DNA from: Leptospira inadai serovar Lyme str. 10
GTDB lineage: Bacteria > Spirochaetota > Leptospiria > Leptospirales > Leptospiraceae
Length of the DNA: 64,000 bases
Direction of reading: 5' to 3'
NCBI RefSeq assembly: GCF_000243675.2
Contig: NZ_AHMM02000017.1
Location: forward strand, 657,001 to 721,000
Shown here in pieces: positions 1-8,848 of this stretch. Made by a program: the position numbers and the translations under genes. The notes below the pieces were generated by a model. The model worked only from the letters and a program-made list of their open reading frames with translations. It ran no database searches and was not told the origin of the DNA. Numbering within the stretch: position 1 is the stretch's first letter; each line of letters begins with the position of its first letter.

Positions 1-770
1 CCGGTACATATCGTGTATTGGTCCGTCGAACCCATATGGTTTAGAGTGATCGACTGGATCGGATTAGCACCGCTGATGGGATTCGCGAAATTGCTGGTCA
101 CATAAAGATGAGTATTCGTCGTAAATGTAATATCTTTTCCGCTCGTATTTCCCCAGCCTAACGAAACATTAGAGTAAGCCCCGACAGTAGCCGCCGTATT
201 GATAAAATAATCCGGTTCTGTCGTAAATTGAACTTGGTATGGAATCAGCGCCAGTCCGCCGGAAGTAAGGGAATTTACGGTTAAAGTAAACGTATAAGTC
301 GTGTTAGGGGCCAATTCTCTATACGGATCGAAGATCAGCCTGGTTCCCGAAGCCCAATGAAAAATTCCTCCTTTACCCGGACCGGGTAAAGGATTGTTAA
401 GCGAATCCACCAACGAAAAGTCGGATTGAACGGATGCCTGGCTCATGGATTTTGAAAACCGAATTTCCAGACTTTTATAACGATTTACGCCTTGGAAAGA
501 ACTCACGAATAAAATTGCGCTCGGTCCGCTGGCTCCGAAATTTGCGGGTAAAGAAGCGGGAGTATCCAAGGGCGAATACACGCTACCGCTGACTCCTTGC
601 GGAAGATTTCCTCCCTGATCGGTAACGATACCGAACGAAGATAAGAGAGCCGCAAACATACCGCCCGAGCCCTTTTTGGAACCGGAACAAGAAATCGTTA
701 GAGTCCCTATAAGGAATAAGAATATTCCTAGGTTTTTTAAGCCGACTCTTTTTATATTGAAGCGTTCCAT
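1..770 (-). CDS. Lipoprotein with SbsA/Big_5-like Ig domain (3' end outside window)
   Basis: Read by translating the minus strand. The N-terminus is a lipoprotein signal: basic n-region, hydrophobic stretch (GIFLFLIGTLTIS) and Cys28 in an L-T-I-S-C lipobox. After a Gly/Ser linker comes a stretch (LEIRFSKSM ... TTYTFTLTVNSL) typical of bacterial Ig-like Big_5/SbsA modules. The reading frame stays open to the left edge, so the C-terminus is missing. It starts about 20 bases downstream of the stop of the giant lipoprotein gene and is probably cotranscribed with it. An outer-membrane surface or periplasmic role is inferred. No specific function is recognised. Confidence 0.75.
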   Translation of the reverse strand, partial: MERFNIKRVGLKNLGIFLFLIGTLTISCSGSKKGSGGMFAALLSSFGIVTDQGGNLPQGVSGSVYSPLDTPASLPANFGASGPSAILFVSSFQGVNRYKSLEIRFSKSMSQASVQSDFSLVDSLNNPLPGPGKGGIFHWASGTRLIFDPYRELAPNTTYTFTLTVNSLTSGGLALIPYQVQFTTEPDYFINTAATVGAYSNVSLGWGNTSGKDITFTTNTHLYVTSNFANPISGANPIQSITLNHMGSTDQYTICT

Positions 771-789
771 ACTCTTCCTCTCTAATCCA

Positions 790-3700
790 TCATCTCAAAG
801 AAAACATTACGTTCAGATCGTCGAAATAAGTCGACGTCGGTTGACCCGTATTCCAGTTATCGTAAAAGTAATAACCTTCCGGACTGAACTTTCTTCCGTT
901 TTGGTATATGTCCGCAAGTTCGCCGATCAAGGTTCCCGCGGAAAATAAGAACGACGTGTTATCGTATGCCTGCGTCTGAATCAGTTGCGAATTTAATAAA
1001 GTTTTAAAGTCTTGAAACAAATCCGTGACCGCAAAATTCGGATTCATAAATGCATTGGCTTCGAGGTAGGAGAAAAACGCACCCGGGACGGCCAGATAGT
1101 ATCCTGTTCCGTACAAATTTTTACCGTAGGGAGCGATCGCCGTCAAAACCGGAGGCAAACTTTGAGTCAATAAATTCGTGATTGTGTAAGTGCCCGTGTG
1201 ATTCGGGTGGTTCACTAGGGACGCTAAAAGATCCAAAGTATTCTGGATATCGGTATACGACGGCTGTATATTGATGAGCAGATCCAGGAGAAAATCCAGG
1301 GATTTAACGACCGACCAGCCGGACGAACTCGACATATAGTCCCTGACATTGCCCGCAAAATTACTCACATCATCCCATGTGGAATCGTAAATATTGGCCG
1401 ATCTCGGAGCAAAATAAGTGGAGCCTCCTCCGCATACGAATGTCGGATCCGGGTTACAGAATAATTGCGGATTCGGATATTCCACGATATGATCCCGGAA
1501 CCAATAAATCACTCCGCCTTGTATATCGAACTTTGTCGGACAGAGAGTTTGGAACGAGGTATCGTCCGTGGCCCCTGCACACTCGGAAATTAAAAGCGTC
1601 TCCCCCATAATATTCTCTAATGCAGGCGTGATTAAAGCGAAGGAATCCGCATGTGAAGCGTCGCCTAACTGAGCCAAGAATTGGGCCAACCCCGAAACCA
1701 ATCTAGTTTTACTGATTAAGTTCAGCATCCCGTCCTGAAAGCGTCTCGTATTCTCGGTCAGAATGCTGATAAAAGAACGGTACGTATCATCCGGTTGATA
1801 ATCCGATATTCCGCCGCTAGGGTTTCTCAATCCGTACGCGATACCGTTCATACGAATCTGGTAGATGGAAGGAGGAGTCGGATTGGTCACGGCTCCTCCA
1901 GTCGTATCCGGTCCGTAAAATGCATACGGGCGGGAAAGAAGCTCCGCTAATCTGGACAAAATCGAAACCGGATTCTGAGGAGTGGCGGTTGTTTGGCCGC
2001 TAACTCTATCTAATACGGATTTTGCTAATGCTGCCACAAACGGAGTAAACCGATTTCTATATGGCCAATATACCGTATCGTTCGCATTGAATAAATCGGG
2101 GGTCACCGGCGCAGGCGAAGTAGTCGCCGTGTTGATGGAAGAACTCGTGTCCGTGCTAGCAGGAGGTAAAAAACCCAGTAGCTGTAAAACGTAACCGTTT
2201 TGGGAAATTACCGGCGGAATCAAACCGTAACTGATCGTAGGTTGAGGAACCAATAAGGACCATAAAGCGGAATATACGACGGTGGGTCCCATATTTCCGC
2301 TACTCGCGGGAACTCCCGTGCCATCGGCTCCGTAGCCCCACCCTTCTACCAGCATCGCGGAATCCCCCGGAACGGAGGAGAAATACTGCAAATCTTGGTG
2401 AACGGCGCTGTAAACTTTCAGCATCTTAGTCGTATCGGGCGAATTCCCGGTCGTGCTTCTCCACTGCCCATTATAATTTCCGCATGTACCGGAAGATGCA
2501 GTAGCGAGAGGACCGCAATTCGCGTTTAGATTCAACATTCCGACCAGGCCGTTTCCTACGGCCGTGACGAATAAGGCCTCCGCAAATGCTACGGTAGCGG
2601 CAAGCTTAGCGCGGACCGGAAGAACGACGACAAATCGTTTTTCGTACAAAAGCCATTGTAGATTTTTGTAAAATGCTTCCTCGTCCGAAGAAACTCCTCT
2701 CTGCACGTCCGTCTTCGCGATTTCAGGTATCGTATATTGGCCCGCTCCAGGCGTCCCGTTAGGAGTCGCACAAGTTGTCGCGGAGTTGTATCCTCCGAGG
2801 GAAATACATTTATTGGTGGAATTCGGATTGAGTTGGATATCGTATCTATGCGTCTTCCAAGTGGGCTTATAATTGTTTTCGCTCAGATCGGAATTTCTTG
2901 CAATCGATCCGTCGGGAGAAAGGTAATTTCCGGCCCCGTCTCGACGATTCACGTTATAATAAGGACCGTATCCTTTATAAGTGACCTTGACCAGCCAATC
3001 CAGCATCCAAGGCAGAGTTTTGTTAAAAACTTTATCGTACGGCCCTGCGCTAGCGGATAAATCGATCGGATTGGTGCTCGGAATTTGGGTAGCTCCTCGA
3101 GACGCGTCCTCCATTAAGGATAGAACCCGAGAATTCATCCCGATTTGATAAACGACTCCGTCCCGGTAAACGTTATTGCTCGTCCGACTCTGTTCCGAAA
3201 TATTCTTAAAATTGAATGAATCCGAGGAAGATATGACGGACATCATCGCGAAGAGTCCATCCCCCAGCGTGATCTCCCCGCCGGTCATGCCCGTAATCCA
3301 GTCGTTCGTCGTAACCGCCGGATTCCAAGTGTATCCGTAATTATCCGCCAGATATAGGATGAGAAAGAGCGTCTCTAATGCGGAAACTGTCCCGCTATTC
3401 GCATTATAAGCCCGGTCGAATCCGTTACCATCCACCCGAATCAAATTACCTAGGGACTGCTCTATAGGTCCCGATCCTGAAGGGGAAGAAGACAAAAGAC
3501 TAGTCGGAAATCCGAGGGCATTTAAATTTTTGGCGGAATCTTTTAAGAAATCGATGCCGCTATACCCTGCGCCTAGAGCGGGATTTTTAGATGGAACGAC
3601 TAAGTCCCTTACGACTTGAAAAAAATCGGTAAACAAAACGCCCAACTCGGAGGAATGCAATGTTCCTCCCGGGGCGTTATAAGCCGCATTCGAGCTATAA

Positions 3701-4590
3701 GTGGTCGACTGCCCCGGAACCGCTACCGTGAAGTACTTCACTAAGTTCAAGATCAATTGCTTAAGAGCAGTTGCGGGTGACGTCTGGTTCATGAATCCGG
3801 CTTGGAAATTCATCATGTCACCGACGCCGTATACGATATTAATGAATCCGTTCTTTAACCCGTGAGTCGGATCATTGATTGCAGACGGAGCAAAAAATCC
3901 GTTCATCAATCCCTGAACTCCAGAGCGAAAATTCGCGTTTGCAGTCAAAGCCTTGTAGAGAAAATCCTCCGCTTTTTGCAGAAAGTTTACCGTAGTTTGT
4001 TTTTTGAGATCGTTTGCCGTAGTCGTGATGGACTGCTGGATTTGAAGATTCGAGTTGGAATTGTATTGGTCCAGCATGGCCTGTGCGGTAATCGGAATCA
4101 AATTACGAACCACTGGCGTTGGGTAATGGCGAATTTTTTCGATAATCGGCTGAACGGCGTTATATGCTGCGGGATTATTCGTTTGAATTTTATTGATTAG
4201 ATCCGCTCCGCCCGAGGCTAATGTCTGCATTGCCGGACGACTTTGGATCATCATCGCCTCGGTAGCACGTAAGGTCCCTAAATTATCCGGTTGAGGGGCT
4301 CTTGCAAGGGAATCGCCTAAGGCCTTATTGAATCCAACCGGATCTAAATTCGTAAAAAAACTTTTAATAACGGGGAAGGGATTTAGGAAAGTAAAAAGGG
4401 AAACACCGGTATATGCGGTGGTGTTATCGTAAAACTTTGCGATCCCGTTCTTCTCGGTTCCGGAGTGGGAACAAGCCCCCGATAAGGCGAATATAAGCGA
4501 AAAAATAAGGAGAAATCCGGAGAATTTCGTCGAAATCGCCTGGGCGTTCCTGCGGTATCCTAGTGATCTTCTTCGCATTTTCATCCCCAT
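790..4590 (-). CDS. Very large (about 1,265 aa) lipoprotein of unknown function
   Basis: A strongly basic n-region (MKMRRRSLGYRRN), a hydrophobic core (FLLIFSLIFA) and an L-S-G-A-C lipobox mark a lipoprotein. The mature chain is rich in Asn, Tyr, Ser, Gly and Pro, with no transmembrane segments and no domain I recognise. The frame can be extended to a TTG at 4599, but GGAG at 4593-4596 fits the ATGs at 4590 or 4584 better, so I chose 4590. It is first in a two-gene unit with the Ig-like lipoprotein. A conserved surface-associated spirochaetal lipoprotein is the best guess; function unknown. Confidence 0.8.
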   Translation of the reverse strand: MGMKMRRRSLGYRRNAQAISTKFSGFLLIFSLIFALSGACSHSGTEKNGIAKFYDNTTAYTGVSLFTFLNPFPVIKSFFTNLDPVGFNKALGDSLARAPQPDNLGTLRATEAMMIQSRPAMQTLASGGADLINKIQTNNPAAYNAVQPIIEKIRHYPTPVVRNLIPITAQAMLDQYNSNSNLQIQQSITTTANDLKKQTTVNFLQKAEDFLYKALTANANFRSGVQGLMNGFFAPSAINDPTHGLKNGFINIVYGVGDMMNFQAGFMNQTSPATALKQLILNLVKYFTVAVPGQSTTYSSNAAYNAPGGTLHSSELGVLFTDFFQVVRDLVVPSKNPALGAGYSGIDFLKDSAKNLNALGFPTSLLSSSPSGSGPIEQSLGNLIRVDGNGFDRAYNANSGTVSALETLFLILYLADNYGYTWNPAVTTNDWITGMTGGEITLGDGLFAMMSVISSSDSFNFKNISEQSRTSNNVYRDGVVYQIGMNSRVLSLMEDASRGATQIPSTNPIDLSASAGPYDKVFNKTLPWMLDWLVKVTYKGYGPYYNVNRRDGAGNYLSPDGSIARNSDLSENNYKPTWKTHRYDIQLNPNSTNKCISLGGYNSATTCATPNGTPGAGQYTIPEIAKTDVQRGVSSDEEAFYKNLQWLLYEKRFVVVLPVRAKLAATVAFAEALFVTAVGNGLVGMLNLNANCGPLATASSGTCGNYNGQWRSTTGNSPDTTKMLKVYSAVHQDLQYFSSVPGDSAMLVEGWGYGADGTGVPASSGNMGPTVVYSALWSLLVPQPTISYGLIPPVISQNGYVLQLLGFLPPASTDTSSSINTATTSPAPVTPDLFNANDTVYWPYRNRFTPFVAALAKSVLDRVSGQTTATPQNPVSILSRLAELLSRPYAFYGPDTTGGAVTNPTPPSIYQIRMNGIAYGLRNPSGGISDYQPDDTYRSFISILTENTRRFQDGMLNLISKTRLVSGLAQFLAQLGDASHADSFALITPALENIMGETLLISECAGATDDTSFQTLCPTKFDIQGGVIYWFRDHIVEYPNPQLFCNPDPTFVCGGGSTYFAPRSANIYDSTWDDVSNFAGNVRDYMSSSSGWSVVKSLDFLLDLLINIQPSYTDIQNTLDLLASLVNHPNHTGTYTITNLLTQSLPPVLTAIAPYGKNLYGTGYYLAVPGAFFSYLEANAFMNPNFAVTDLFQDFKTLLNSQLIQTQAYDNTSFLFSAGTLIGELADIYQNGRKFSPEGYYFYDNWNTGQPTSTYFDDLNVMFSLR

Positions 4591-4617
4591 AGTCTCCAAT
4601 CAGAAACCAATTCGCTT

Positions 4618-4805
4618 AATCGAACGATCGTTATTGAAATAATTCCGATCGTTACTGCTTATACAGGTTAGATCGAAATTATTCAAATCTTTTTTTTATA
4701 TCAACCGTTCGGATCGTGTATCAGTTGCTATACTGGTACATATTACAACGGTCTACACAACGATTTTTTTCATCATTTTCTCGAATTTTTTATCGAACGA
4801 TCGTT
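4618..4805. promoter_or_regulatory. Repeated AACGATCGTT palindromes upstream of the giant lipoprotein
   Basis: The 13-mer TCGAACGATCGTT occurs at 4620-4632 and again at 4793-4805. Each contains the perfect palindrome AACGATCGTT. A third half-match (CGATCGTTACTG, 4646-4657) lies exactly 21 bp, two helical turns, from CGATCGTTATTG (4625-4636). The form resembles TetR-type operators, which is inference. The rest of the 4600-5000 gap is T-rich, with no credible gene. Confidence 0.4.
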
Positions 4806-5002
4806 TTTTTATTTGTTTTGGAAGGTTCCCAATGTACCAATTTTTTTCGCATTTTTCTTACTTATAGGGGACTTTTTTTTGTCTTACCGGAAAATATAAG
4901 TAAAATAATTTATTTCCTAACGTGTTCTAAACGCTTGCTGATAGTTTCTACAAACTAGTTTCGTAAACGAAATTTTACTCATTTGAAATAGCGGTCGATA
5001 TA

Positions 5003-5034
5003 AAAAAACCGCCCTGTCTTACAGAGCGGTTTTT
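5003..5034. terminator. Bidirectional intrinsic terminator
   Basis: An A-run, then a GC-rich stem (ACCGC-CTGT paired with ACAG-GCGGT around a short CTT loop), then a T-run. The A and T runs on both sides let it work in either direction. It follows the TMEM43-family gene on the minus strand. Confidence 0.8.
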
Positions 5035-5063
5035 CTCCGAGCTAAACCTTAGTCTAACAAGGA

Positions 5064-6158
5064 TTAGGCCGGCTTTGCCTGCCTCTTCTTGTAGAATCCG
5101 TATCCGATCGCCGCAATTCCGAGCAACAACCAAATGTACCAAAACTTTACGAGTAGAATCGTTATGGCAGTGATTACGAAGGCGACAATCCCGAGTAGGA
5201 AAGAAATTGCCATCTTTCCGAATTCCCCGATAAAAGGAATGAAACTCAATAAGGCCGTCAAAGGACCGACAAGCAGATTCAAACTCACCCAAATAAGCAC
5301 GAAACTGACTCCTCGTCCGATCCATCTCATCATCTTATCGTCGTCCGCTATATCTTTCATCGTTTTTTGAAAGTCGCCTACCGAGGCATTTAAGAACAGA
5401 TTATCCTCTTTACTCTTATACTTTCCGATAGAATGGCCCGACACCGCACCCACGAACGTCATGCTTTCCGTAGGAATGGAGCGAACTACTACGCTCACCC
5501 GTTCGCAACCTTCCAACTCATCCTTAGAACATTTCTCGTTTAGATACACGTATTCGTCTTTGAGAATTCCTTTGATAAGATGTGAAGCTTCCGGTGCGAC
5601 GGAAGGGACTTCGCTGGTGTAATCCACTTCCTTTAGATTTACGGAATATGCTTTTCCGTCTTCTCCCTTAACCTTTCCGCCGGTCGCGAAAGCTTCCACT
5701 GTCGCATGACTCGTTTGATGGAACGGTTTGGATTTACATCCTGCAAGTTCGAAATTTCTGGGGTTTTTAGGCGAGGAGGTCCATTCTAATTTACATGTGC
5801 GTACTTTCTTTTTGCTCGTGCCACTCCCTTCTTCCTTCACTTCTTCCGTCCATGCAAAAACTTCGGGAGTCTGCGAATAGGAGATGTAATGACCCGATCT
5901 AACGAATTCTCCGCCGAGAGAATCCGCCGTCAGAGTTCCGGTAACATAGGAAGGTAATCCTGCCTGCGCTTGCGCCGCTGGTACCGCCCCTTTGAGCGCC
6001 GCACTTGCCTGTTCGCAGGTCTCAAGTTGGTAGATGAGAATTAGGGAAACGGGAAACAATAACATCCCGGTGAGAATCCCTTTGAACGAATCTCCGAGTT
6101 GGCCGAATATGCCGATATCTTCCGAAGAGGACATCCCGTCCGAACTTTCAAATGCCAT
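5064..6158 (-). CDS. TMEM43 family membrane protein (DUF1625-like)
   Basis: 364 aa. One N-terminal membrane segment (about residues 28-45, ILTGMLLFPVSLILIY) is followed by a large extracytoplasmic domain of about 230 residues and a C-terminal cluster of three or four hydrophobic helices (about 285-355) ending in a basic tail. This topology matches the TMEM43/LUMA family, found in eukaryotes and scattered bacteria. AGGAG eight bases before the ATG fixes the start. It stands alone between a terminator and an AT-rich gap. The role is unknown; family knowledge only suggests membrane organisation. The family assignment rests on overall architecture. Confidence 0.65.
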   Translation of the reverse strand: MAFESSDGMSSSEDIGIFGQLGDSFKGILTGMLLFPVSLILIYQLETCEQASAALKGAVPAAQAQAGLPSYVTGTLTADSLGGEFVRSGHYISYSQTPEVFAWTEEVKEEGSGTSKKKVRTCKLEWTSSPKNPRNFELAGCKSKPFHQTSHATVEAFATGGKVKGEDGKAYSVNLKEVDYTSEVPSVAPEASHLIKGILKDEYVYLNEKCSKDELEGCERVSVVVRSIPTESMTFVGAVSGHSIGKYKSKEDNLFLNASVGDFQKTMKDIADDDKMMRWIGRGVSFVLIWVSLNLLVGPLTALLSFIPFIGEFGKMAISFLLGIVAFVITAITILLVKFWYIWLLLGIAAIGYGFYKKRQAKPA

Positions 6159-6295
6159 AATACTTTCTCCTAAAAAAGGGCTAAAAAGCGAAATCGCATC
6201 TTAATACTTTCTAAAGAACTTAGGCAATTTATTTTTTCCAAAATGGAGAGAGAAAAATATTATTTTTCTAATTAAAACAATCGTATAAAAACGAT

Positions 6296-7045
6296 TTAAA
6301 ATAGTTCCAACCAAGCGGTTCGAATATCGGGCCTTTCCATAAAATAGGTTCCGATCAGAGCGGCATCCACGTACGGCCTAAACGCATCCAGATCCTGCTT
6401 ATTTTTTATTCCCGATTCCCCGACTTTTACTATATTAGGAGAAAGTTTATTTGCGATATCGGGAACCAGATCTGGGTGAATCGAAAAATCATCCAAATCT
6501 CTTGTGTTGATGCCTACGATATTCGCTCCCGCATCTCTTGCGATTTCGGCTTCTTCTTCCGTATGAATTTCCGTAAGAACATCCATTCCAAGTTTTCGTG
6601 CGGCCAGGATCAGGTTTTTGAGGGTCTCGGGAGTCAAAATTCTTACGATTAACAGTATCGCACCGGCTCCGTATTCTCTCGCTTCGATTACCTGTCTTTC
6701 GTCTATTATGAAATCTTTACGTAAAACAGGTATACTTACGGTTTCCGACACCTGCCGTAGATTCTCCAAAGAACCGCCGAAGTAATCGGTGTCGGTCAGT
6801 ACTGAAATTCCCGAGGCCCCGCATTCTTCGTAAGTTTTGGCAATTTGGACCGGCTCATAGGTATCCCGAATCGCTCCTGCAGACGGACTCTTTCGTTTGC
6901 ATTCCGCAATGATGGAGAACTTTCGCGAGCGGAGGGACTGCCAGAGACCGGGTCCTACATAATTTACCGGAGAATATTCGGGAATCGTCTCCAATTCCCT
7001 TTTTTTTGTTTCAAGGATATCCCGTAAAACTCTATGCAACCCCAT
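6296..7045 (-). CDS. trpC: Indole-3-glycerol-phosphate synthase
   Basis: Cytoplasmic TIM-barrel enzyme of tryptophan synthesis that closes CdRP to indole-3-glycerol phosphate with loss of CO2 and water. The signature [13 protein letters not shown] lies near residue 45, VLRKDFIID carries the second catalytic region, and GINTRDL and VGESGI form later phosphate-binding strands. At 249 aa it has normal length for a monofunctional TrpC. It is not beside other trp genes: the STAS gene upstream ends five bases before it, so the two probably share a transcript. Confidence 0.95.
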   Translation of the reverse strand: MGLHRVLRDILETKKRELETIPEYSPVNYVGPGLWQSLRSRKFSIIAECKRKSPSAGAIRDTYEPVQIAKTYEECGASGISVLTDTDYFGGSLENLRQVSETVSIPVLRKDFIIDERQVIEAREYGAGAILLIVRILTPETLKNLILAARKLGMDVLTEIHTEEEAEIARDAGANIVGINTRDLDDFSIHPDLVPDIANKLSPNIVKVGESGIKNKQDLDAFRPYVDAALIGTYFMERPDIRTAWLELF

Positions 7046-7049
7046 CCGA

Positions 7050-7388
7050 TTAGCTGCGGAACGACTTTAGAGCTTCATCCTCCGTCTCTCGAATATCGAA
7101 GAGAGAAGTAAGTTCAATTACATCAAAAATTCTTTTTACTGCGGGTTTGATTCCGCAAATTTTTAGGCCGCCTTCCTTCGCATTCAGCTTCCGAAGAGTC
7201 GAGATGCAAGCCCTAAATCCGGACGACGACATATAGTCGACGTCCTGCATATTCAAGACGACTCTTGTGTGTCCTTGGTTGTCGATGAGATCGTTGAGAT
7301 TTTCTTCGACCTCGTTGGCGATAGAGACGTCTAGACGTCCCTTGAGGTAAACAATGAGAACTCCGTCCTGTACCTTATGATCCAGCAA
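7050..7388 (-). CDS. STAS-domain anti-sigma-factor antagonist
   Basis: 112 aa, one complete STAS domain of the SpoIIAA/RsbV type. The motif [13 protein letters not shown] supplies the conserved serine that partner-switching kinases phosphorylate, and the strand-helix pattern ([12 protein letters not shown] ... [10 protein letters not shown]) is regular. In this pathway a SpoIIE/RsbU phosphatase reactivates the antagonist. Such a phosphatase is encoded near 45 kb, but a direct link is only inference. It lies immediately upstream of trpC. Confidence 0.88.
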   Translation of the reverse strand: MLDHKVQDGVLIVYLKGRLDVSIANEVEENLNDLIDNQGHTRVVLNMQDVDYMSSSGFRACISTLRKLNAKEGGLKICGIKPAVKRIFDVIELTSLFDIRETEDEALKSFRS

Positions 7389-7462
7389 GGGAACCTACCC
7401 TAAGCGATAAATTAGAGACAATTCTAGGTCCGAAAAATAGCCTGTCAACCAAGTTCCCCCAT

Positions 7463-8812
7463 ATGGCAAATTTTCCTACCTCCTTATTGGGCCAGAGAGT
7501 CCTTGTTCTGGGCGGAGGCGTTTCGGGATTGGCTGCACTCCGTCTCCTTCGAGAAAGGCAGGCTGTTCCCATCCTCTACAATTCCCAACCTATACCTTCC
7601 GTCACTGAAACGTACGTAGGCGAAGACGTTTCCTTAACTTCCCTACTTCCGTTGACCCTAATCGTCAAAAGTCCCGGGTTATCGCCGGAGCATCCGATGA
7701 TTCAGCAGGCTCATTCGCTTTTTATTCCGGTTGTCTCCGAAGTGGAATTTGCCCGAGCATTCTTTTTCGGTAAATTGATAGGAGTCACGGGAACGGACGG
7801 AAAATCCACTACGACGGCTCTGACATGCCATCTTCTATCCAAAGATTTTCCCGGAGCCCAGGCCGGCGGAAACATCGGACGAGCGTTCAGCGATTTTTGC
7901 CTGGGTCCGGTTCCACTCGCCGTTTTGGAACTTTCCAGTTACCAGCTGGAAGACTCGGGGCCTCTATCACTTGATGTTTCCGTAATTCTCAATCTGGCTC
8001 CGGATCATTTGGAACGTCACGGAACTCTGGACAATTATTTTGCGGCTAAAGCGAGGATCATCGATAAAAATAGTTCTAAGCATACTCTTGTCGTAAGCTC
8101 CAAGCTATTCAGAGAACGAATTCAACAAATGAATTGCCTTTGCAAAATCGGAACGTTCGGTCGAGAGGAAGGAAACGACGCGAGAATTTTGGACGAAGAA
8201 CGGATCATTCAAACTGCGAAAGCCGAATACGATGCAAAGGCCTTCCTCTTACCCGGCGGCCATAATTTGGAAAATTTAAGCGCTTCCATTCTTGCTGCAG
8301 AAGCGGTAGGAGGAAATCCCGCCAATATTCAGCAGGCGATTTCGGGTTTTACGGGTTTACCGCACCGATTCCAGCAAGCGGGACGCGCGGCAGGCGTAAC
8401 CTTTATCAACGATTCTAAATCCACAAACCTTCATAGCATGCTTGCCGGTATGAGCACCTGGAAGGAGAAAAAATCCACCTGTCTAATCCTGGGGGGCAGA
8501 CCGAAATCCGAATCTTTCGAACCTCTTAAGCAATTCCTGAAATCCGGTATCGGATGGGTGATTCTTTTCGGAGAAGCGAGGGCCGCCTGGGCCGCCGAAA
8601 TTTCGCCTATTTTAGGAGTTCATTTTGTTACGGCGGAAAACTTAGACGAGGCATTCTTTTGGCTCAAGACCGCGATTCGCTCGGGGCGAGCGAGATTGAA
8701 ATCCGTCGTATTTTCCCCGGCCTGCGCTAGCTTCGACCAATATAAGAATTTCGAAGAAAGAGGAGAACATTTCTTAAACCTAGTGAGGCAGTGGGCGAAA
8801 GAGGAGCCCTAG
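7463..8812 (+). CDS. murD: UDP-N-acetylmuramoyl-L-alanine--D-glutamate ligase
   Basis: ATP-dependent cytoplasmic ligase that adds D-glutamate to UDP-MurNAc-L-Ala in peptidoglycan synthesis. Seen: an N-terminal Rossmann-like start (VLVLGGGVSGLAAL), the Mur ligase P-loop GTDGKSTT (residues 110-117), the LELSSYQLED segment, NLAPDHLERHG and the C-terminal NDSKSTN motif. The length (449 aa) is normal. It is divergent from the STAS/trpC unit across about 75 bp and convergent with the HD-GYP gene. Confidence 0.96.
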   Translation: MANFPTSLLGQRVLVLGGGVSGLAALRLLRERQAVPILYNSQPIPSVTETYVGEDVSLTSLLPLTLIVKSPGLSPEHPMIQQAHSLFIPVVSEVEFARAFFFGKLIGVTGTDGKSTTTALTCHLLSKDFPGAQAGGNIGRAFSDFCLGPVPLAVLELSSYQLEDSGPLSLDVSVILNLAPDHLERHGTLDNYFAAKARIIDKNSSKHTLVVSSKLFRERIQQMNCLCKIGTFGREEGNDARILDEERIIQTAKAEYDAKAFLLPGGHNLENLSASILAAEAVGGNPANIQQAISGFTGLPHRFQQAGRAAGVTFINDSKSTNLHSMLAGMSTWKEKKSTCLILGGRPKSESFEPLKQFLKSGIGWVILFGEARAAWAAEISPILGVHFVTAENLDEAFFWLKTAIRSGRARLKSVVFSPACASFDQYKNFEERGEHFLNLVRQWAKEEP

Positions 8813-8848
8813 GGGCCGATTCAAAATCGCTGTCGAAGAGATTACAAA

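Noticed and set aside
4716..4958. 80-aa plus-strand frame upstream of the giant lipoprotein
   Set aside because: T-rich, low-complexity (Phe/Ser/Leu), no ribosome site, no protein-like segment.
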